This document shows, piece by piece, positions 4,881 through 8,181 of a DNA stretch of 8,181 nucleotides (positions are counted from its first letter, which is position 1; each line of letters starts with the position of its first letter). Origin of the DNA: Synergistaceae bacterium (GTDB lineage Bacteria > Synergistota > Synergistia > Synergistales > Synergistaceae); assembly GCA_012727545.1 (NCBI GenBank), contig JAAYHA010000071.1, positions 1-8,181 of the forward strand, written 5' to 3'. Position numbers and translations under genes: made by a program. The notes under the pieces were generated by a model that was given only the letters and a program-made list of their open reading frames with translations, searched no databases and was not told where the DNA came from.

Positions 4881-6077
4881 ATGGAAAAAAGAGAACTTGT
4901 CATCATTGGAGCAGGACCCGCAGGTCTCACCTCTGCAATCTACGGACGCCGCGCCGGACTTGATGTGCTGCTTCTCGAGAAAGGCATCCCCGGAGGCCAG
5001 ATAAACATTACGGATGAGATAGAAAACTGGCCCGGTGTCATTCATTCATCAGGTTCAGAACTTGGTCTTTCCTTTAGGAAGCATGCCGAACACTTTAAAA
5101 CTGAGTTCAGGGACTGCACAGTTACAGGGATCGAGATACGTAACGGAAGCAAGATCGTTTTGACTGACAAAGGCGAAGTTGAAGCCGAAGCTATAGTCCT
5201 TGCCACAGGAGCAAGCTTTCGCAAGCTCGGCTGCAAGGGCGAAGCCGAATTCACCGGCGGGGGAGTCAGCTATTGTGCCGTATGTGATGCTGCATTCTTT
5301 GAGGATGAAACTATCGCGGTGGTCGGCGGCGGTAATGTTGCAGTAGAAGAGGCCGGCTATCTGACCCGCTTTGCTTCAAAAGTGTATATAATCCACAGGC
5401 GCGAAGAATTCCGTGCAGACAGACACGCGATAGAGCAGGCACTCTCAAACCCGAAGATCGAACCGATCTGGAACTCCGTTGTTGAATCCATCGAGGGTGA
5501 GGGACTTGTAGAGAAGCTGGTGCTGAAGAACGTCAAAACAGGAGAAGTCTCTGACCTTCCTGTAGCGGGAGTATTCATCTTTGTAGGCACTGAGCCAAAC
5601 GTATCCTACCTTGGCGAACCCGGGTCGGTAGTAAAACAGACCAGAGGCGGATGGATCGATACCAATGACAAAATGGAGACATCTGTCGAAGGGATATTTG
5701 CCGCAGGCGACATCCGCGAAAAGTATCTGCGTCAGGTCGTAACGGCTGCCGGGGACGGAGCAGTTGCTTCCATGGCAGCATATTCCTACATAACAGAACA
5801 GCTCCACCTACGTTCCGTACTGATCGACCCCGAACACGTATACGCACTCCTGACATCCAGCATAGATCAGGATCAGATAAACCTTCAGGTAGAGGCAGAA
5901 AAGTACTCCGGGGAGAGCGGAGTAAAGATCGCCCTCATAGACGGCTACAGAAACGCAAGAATGGTAGAAAAACTTGGAATAAAAGAACTGCCCGCACTTC
6001 TTGAACTTAAAAAAGGCGAGATCGTCCGCTCATCCAAACCCGAAAATATGGAAGCAGTCAAAGAGTTCGTTAAGTAA
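4881..6077 (+). CDS. trxB: Thioredoxin reductase with C-terminal thioredoxin-like domain lacking CxxC
   Basis: Residues 1-308 form a complete low-molecular-weight thioredoxin reductase, a cytoplasmic flavoenzyme that passes electrons from NADPH through FAD to a redox-active disulfide. Visible are the FAD dinucleotide motif GAGPAG (10-15), the disulfide CAVC (132-135) in SYCAVCDAAFF, the NADPH-binding GGGNVA (149-154) with HRREEFR (172-178), whose arginines favour NADPH, and the second FAD contact GIFAAGDIR (271-279). Residues 309-398 are extra. They resemble a thioredoxin fold: a beta strand near RSVLID, helix, VKIALID strand, a cis-proline-like ELPALLELKKGE (369-380) and a terminal helix. 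Where thioredoxin has WCGPC, this domain reads TSSIDQ (325-330), with no cysteine. The start is ATG 4881 with GAAGGAG (4866-4872) 8 nt upstream. The domain might dock a partner or be a relic of a reductase-thioredoxin fusion. Confidence 0.93.
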   Translation: MEKRELVIIGAGPAGLTSAIYGRRAGLDVLLLEKGIPGGQINITDEIENWPGVIHSSGSELGLSFRKHAEHFKTEFRDCTVTGIEIRNGSKIVLTDKGEVEAEAIVLATGASFRKLGCKGEAEFTGGGVSYCAVCDAAFFEDETIAVVGGGNVAVEEAGYLTRFASKVYIIHRREEFRADRHAIEQALSNPKIEPIWNSVVESIEGEGLVEKLVLKNVKTGEVSDLPVAGVFIFVGTEPNVSYLGEPGSVVKQTRGGWIDTNDKMETSVEGIFAAGDIREKYLRQVVTAAGDGAVASMAAYSYITEQLHLRSVLIDPEHVYALLTSSIDQDQINLQVEAEKYSGESGVKIALIDGYRNARMVEKLGIKELPALLELKKGEIVRSSKPENMEAVKEFVK

Positions 6078-6100
6078 GAATATTTCTACTATGGTGAAGT

Positions 6101-6129
6101 GCGGCGTGAAAACGCCGCGCTAAGCGGCG
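6101..6129 (+). other. GC-rich hairpin after trxB with alternative pairing
   Basis: GCGGCGT (6101-6107) pairs with ACGCCGC (6112-6118) around a GAAA tetraloop. CGCCGC (6113-6118) could instead pair with GCGGCG (6124-6129). The position, 24 bp after the trxB stop, suits a terminator, but only TCTT follows and there is no real U tract. It may work poorly, or with Rho, or be repeat-derived. Confidence 0.4.
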
Positions 6130-6140
6130 ATCTTATTGCC

Positions 6141-6217
6141 GGGAAGCAATGGGGAAGCAGTCGTTAAAATACTGTCAAACAATGGTCAAACGGTCGTCAA
6201 ACAGTTGTCAAACTATC
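6141..6217 (+). repeat. Seven-unit heptamer array (GGGAAGC, GTTAAAA, GTCAAAC)
   Basis: Units start at 6141, 6152 (GGGAAGC), 6163 (GTTAAAA), 6174, 6185, 6196 and 6207 (GTCAAAC), with no deviation from 11 bp over seven units. Spacers are AATG, AGTC, TACT, AATG, GGTC, AGTT and TATC. The central part repeats the minus-strand order of the 2694-2802 array, and as there it runs into GATAACCATTTTTATCT and the REPIN-like element. Confidence 0.93.
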
Positions 6218-6224
6218 GCTATTG

Positions 6225-6370
6225 AGATAACCATTTTTATCTTTATCGTCTTCCCGGTATGCACGTGAGCCGGGATCCAGTGTATTTTGTTTAAATCTGT
6301 AAAGCCTGTAATAACCTAAGTTCGAAGCCGCTGGATTCCCGCTCAGGTACATACGGGAATGACGGAGAGG
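6225..6370 (+). repeat. REPIN-like two-hairpin element, copy C
   Basis: Hairpin 1 is TCCCGG/CCGGGA (6252-6257/6270-6275) and hairpin 2 is ATTCCCG/CGGGAAT (6335-6341/6354-6360). Their inner feet are GGATCCAG and CTGGATTCC, and the right outer foot is GACGGAGAG. The stem sequence differs from copies B and D, yet both strands have changed together so pairing is kept. The right end is nearly identical to the truncated copy at 1-24. Confidence 0.75.
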
Positions 6371-6380
6371 AAGGCCAATG

Positions 6381-6413
6381 CCGGGAACGACCGAGATTTT
6401 GATTCCCGGTTCG
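6381..6413 (+). repeat. REP-half remnant with hairpin
   Basis: CCGGGAA (6381-6387) pairs with TTCCCGG (6403-6409). The segment GGGAACGACCGAGATTTT resembles the right end of copy D (6581-6597), followed by a short insertion and then TTCG. It appears to be a leftover half-element between copies C and D. Confidence 0.5.
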
Positions 6414-6462
6414 TAATGCACCCTTAAAAACTTTTAATTTTATCCGCTAATAATAGACTGAC

Positions 6463-6612
6463 TTATCTTTATCGTCTTCCCCGAGTGCTTGTATCGGGGA
6501 TCCAGTGTCTTTTGGTTAAGTCTTTAAATGCCAGTAATAATCTAAACCTTAAGCCGCTGGATTCCCGATAGGGACATTCGGGAACGACGGAGATTTTAGT
6601 TCGTGTTTTAAG
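6463..6612 (+). repeat. REPIN-like two-hairpin element, copy D
   Basis: Hairpin 1 is TCCCCGA/TCGGGGA (6478-6484/6494-6500) and hairpin 2 is TTCCCGA/TCGGGAA (6562-6568/6578-6584). Copy D is the closest relative of copy B, inverted: the same inner feet (GGATCCAGTGTCTTTTG, AAGCCGCTGGATTCCCGAT) and the same right flank GGAGATTTTAGTTCGTG. The roughly 60-bp centre between the hairpins is less conserved and AT-rich. Confidence 0.77.
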
Positions 6613-6624
6613 GGTTCTACAACT

Positions 6625-6664
6625 GCTTGCCTATTGCTTGCCAACTGCTTGCCTATTGCTTGCC
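6625..6664 (-). repeat. GGCAAGC heptamer array, 4 units
   Basis: GCTTGCC lies at 6625, 6636, 6647 and 6658, exactly 11 bp apart. The minus-strand spacers alternate AATA, AGTT, AATA, AGTT, so this looks like a duplicated 22-bp pair, the same pair as at 2497-2518. Confidence 0.92.
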
Positions 6665-6688
6665 AGATTTTTGTCCGCCCCTACAACG

Positions 6689-6742
6689 GCTTCACCATTG
6701 CTTCACCACAGCTTCACGCTGAGGGGCTTCCGGCAGCTTCAC
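6689..6742 (-). repeat. GTGAAGC heptamer array, 4 units, one displaced
   Basis: GCTTCAC lies at 6689, 6700 and 6711 (11-bp period) and again at 6736. The unit at 6736 is separated from the others by 18 bp containing a degenerate GCTTCCG. On the minus strand the array closes with CGTTGTAGGGGCGG, parallel to the closure at 2377-2390. Confidence 0.85.
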
Positions 6743-6818
6743 TATTGTAAGGCGACAAATTCTCCGTGGCTTGAAAGCCGCAATTTCCTGCATCACCATA
6801 TTGCCGTATTTCCCCTGA
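6743..6818. repeat. AATTC-box tail of repeat block 3
   Basis: This non-coding tail contains ACAAATTCTCCG (6755-6766) and GCAATTTCCTGC (6780-6791), relatives of the AATTC boxes in blocks 1 and 2, around GTGGCTTGAAAGCCGC. It ends where the candidate promoter of the next gene begins. Confidence 0.5.
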
Positions 6819-6847
6819 TTGTTTCATCACGGACTAACAGCTAGAAT
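6819..6847 (+). promoter_or_regulatory. Candidate promoter of the M48-like gene
   Basis: TTGTTT (6819-6824) and TAGAAT (6842-6847) are separated by 17 bp. The -10 matches five of six consensus bases and the -35 matches only TTG. The position, 36 bp before the start codon, is suitable and the preceding block is repeat DNA, so a local promoter is expected. Confidence 0.45.
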
Positions 6848-6882
6848 AAGCGAATGCCAATATAACTCCTGGGGGAAATCTA

Positions 6883-8097
6883 ATGAAGAAGTTCCTGCTG
6901 TTTATTTTCGTTTTCATAATTATATCTGTCCTCAACATTTCTCAGAGCTCAGCCTCTGATAAGGACCTTACCTCTGCGGACATAAGGGAAAAGGAACAAA
7001 AGATCACAGTAAACATTTCTGAACAGGTAGAGAAGCAAATACCACGGGTCAGGGATCCTGAGCTTGAGAAGATGCTTTCTGATCTGACCGCCAGGATCAG
7101 GCCTCATATGGAAAGGGACCTTAATTACGAGGTTCGAATAATAAAAAGAAAAGACCCCCATGCCTTTTCTCTGCCGGGAGGACTGACATACATAACGACC
7201 GGGATGCTTCAGTTCCTTAAGAGTGAGGATGAGACAGCCGCAGTCCTGGCACGCCAGTTTACCCACTCTGATCTCTCTCATTGGCTGGTTCAGTCTTCCA
7301 GGAACGAAAAGATAGATTTCCAGACCATGGCAGAAGTCGCCGCGGCTACCCAAAGCGGGAAGGTTGCAGGAAATATGGTCAGGTCGTATCTTAACAGGGC
7401 AGTGATCAACTTTTACGATATTGACCTGGAAGAAGAGACTGATCTCAAAGCCCTTGGTCTTATGGAAAAATCCGGTTACAACGAGGTGGCCATGCTGACT
7501 TATCTTGAACGGATGCGGATCGAAAGGTTGAAGCAGATATATGTAAGAGGTATAGACATAAAGTACCGCAGCGGATTCAAACCTTTGGAAACAATTATGG
7601 AAACAATGAAATTCCTGAAGAAAAAAGATAACAATAAGCCAACCGATCCTGTCCGGACAGATATGATACGGGCCAATACGGACATGGAAGAAAGGGTGGA
7701 GTTGTTATTAAAGTACTTTAAAGACAATAATATTGAGATAAGAAGAAAGGATGCAGTTAACATACTTCGGGTCAATAAGAAGGACTATTCCGGCAGGATA
7801 AGCATTAGTGTCGACAAGACAGAAGTGCTGTCAGCTGAGAAAAACAACGGAACAGAGACTATGTTCGAAGTTTTTAAAGCAAGATTGGACCGAGACCTTC
7901 AGCTTGAAACGGCCCCGTATGACATACAGGTACAGAATGTCCTTGGATCCAATGCCCTTTTGATAGCAGGCAGGCCGGTCCTTTACGAAAAAGACCTGAC
8001 CGATGTGGTCCAGGACCTTTCAATTATCAGGACTAATTTAATAAAAGCCCTTACAGAAGCAAGAAGGGAAAATTTCCTGACGGATTATTACGAGTGA
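6883..8097 (+). CDS. Secreted M48-peptidase-like protein with degenerate active site
   Basis: Residues 1-24 form a clear signal peptide (MKKFLLFIFVFIIISVL core, likely cut after SSA at 24), so the 404-residue product should be exported. Residues 55-205 follow the M48 (Ste24/HtpX/BepA-like) plan: a helical lead-in, DPHAFSLPGGLTYITTGML (91-109), the zinc helix, and EEETDLKALGLMEKSGY (183-199), which corresponds to the family's downstream ExxxD region. The zinc helix HExxH reads RQFTH (124-128): the first histidine and the catalytic glutamate are both replaced, by codons CGC and CAG. Hydrolysis by the usual mechanism is therefore unlikely, and I infer a pseudo-enzyme with a binding or chaperone-like role. 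The C-terminal half (230-404) is charged and unrecognised. The start is ATG 6883, 6 nt after GGGGGA (6871-6876). The reading frame is open and undamaged throughout, which argues against simple decay. Confidence 0.8.
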   Translation: MKKFLLFIFVFIIISVLNISQSSASDKDLTSADIREKEQKITVNISEQVEKQIPRVRDPELEKMLSDLTARIRPHMERDLNYEVRIIKRKDPHAFSLPGGLTYITTGMLQFLKSEDETAAVLARQFTHSDLSHWLVQSSRNEKIDFQTMAEVAAATQSGKVAGNMVRSYLNRAVINFYDIDLEEETDLKALGLMEKSGYNEVAMLTYLERMRIERLKQIYVRGIDIKYRSGFKPLETIMETMKFLKKKDNNKPTDPVRTDMIRANTDMEERVELLLKYFKDNNIEIRRKDAVNILRVNKKDYSGRISISVDKTEVLSAEKNNGTETMFEVFKARLDRDLQLETAPYDIQVQNVLGSNALLIAGRPVLYEKDLTDVVQDLSIIRTNLIKALTEARRENFLTDYYE

Positions 8098-8138
8098 TGC
8101 ATGGGATATCTTTGTGAAACTACCGGAATAACACCGGC

Positions 8139-8181
8139 GTGAAGCAATAGTTAAGCGGTAGTGAAGCAGTTGTAGAGACGG
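8139..8181 (+). repeat. GTGAAGC heptamer array, 3 units, running to the window end
   Basis: Units GTGAAGC (8139), GTTAAGC (8150) and GTGAAGC (8161) are 11 bp apart with spacers AATA, GGTA and AGTT, then the closing GTAGAGACGG. The array begins 41 bp after the M48-like gene's stop and probably opens a fourth composite repeat block beyond the window. No intrinsic terminator is visible between the stop and the array. Confidence 0.85.

Noticed and set aside
6141..6217. Replication origin iterons or DnaA boxes
   Set aside because: The heptamers do not match TTATCCACA-type boxes, the arrays are scattered between many housekeeping genes, and there is no replication gene.
6225..6612. Insertion sequence or MITE with target-site duplication
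   Set aside because: No transposase frame and no clear flanking direct duplication are visible; the paired-hairpin REPIN description fits better.
6638..6844. Small open frame in the repeat block
   Set aside because: It is made of heptamer units and linker sequence, lacks a good ribosome binding site and has no protein-like features.

Overview
The window looks like chromosomal DNA of a free-living, probably anaerobic bacterium with moderate to high GC. The gene set (bL31, ThyX, a YqhQ-like DUF1385 protein, RF1, PrmC, TrxB), the frequent TTG starts (rpmE, thyX, prmC) and the protein flavour suggest a Synergistota (Synergistaceae) member. This assignment is inference from general resemblance, not a search; a Firmicutes-like lineage is the alternative. 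All six genes lie on the + strand.

Layout: 1-240 is an intergenic repeat block. 304-662 is rpmE with a clear sigma70-type promoter and a strong intrinsic terminator. 720-2359 is thyX overlapping a DUF1385/yqhQ-like membrane protein gene by ATGA. 2337-2802 is a second repeat block, which begins inside the last codons of the DUF1385 gene. 2888-6077 holds prfA, prmC and trxB. 6101-6800 is a third, roughly 700-bp repeat block. 6883-8097 encodes a secreted M48-peptidase-like protein whose zinc-site helix motif is broken. 8139-8181 starts another repeat array.

The genes serve translation (bL31, RF1 and the methyltransferase that modifies the GGQ of release factors), dTMP synthesis (ThyX) and thiol redox homeostasis (TrxB with a C-terminal thioredoxin-like domain lacking a CxxC). 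rpmE, yqhQ, prfA and prmC are commonly neighbours in Gram-positive-type genomes; here the group is split by repeat DNA.

The most unusual content is between the genes. About 42 heptamers of the form G-N-N-A-A-R-C are strung at an almost exact 11-bp period, with variable 4-bp spacers that usually have T in third place. The heptamer comes in local dialects (GTCAAAC, GGCAAGC, GTGAAGC, GGGAAGC), each uniform within an array. The arrays sit on either side of a roughly 125-bp two-hairpin REPIN-like element present in three full copies and at least one truncated copy. The combination behaves like a composite mosaic repeat family that I do not recognise from any described system.
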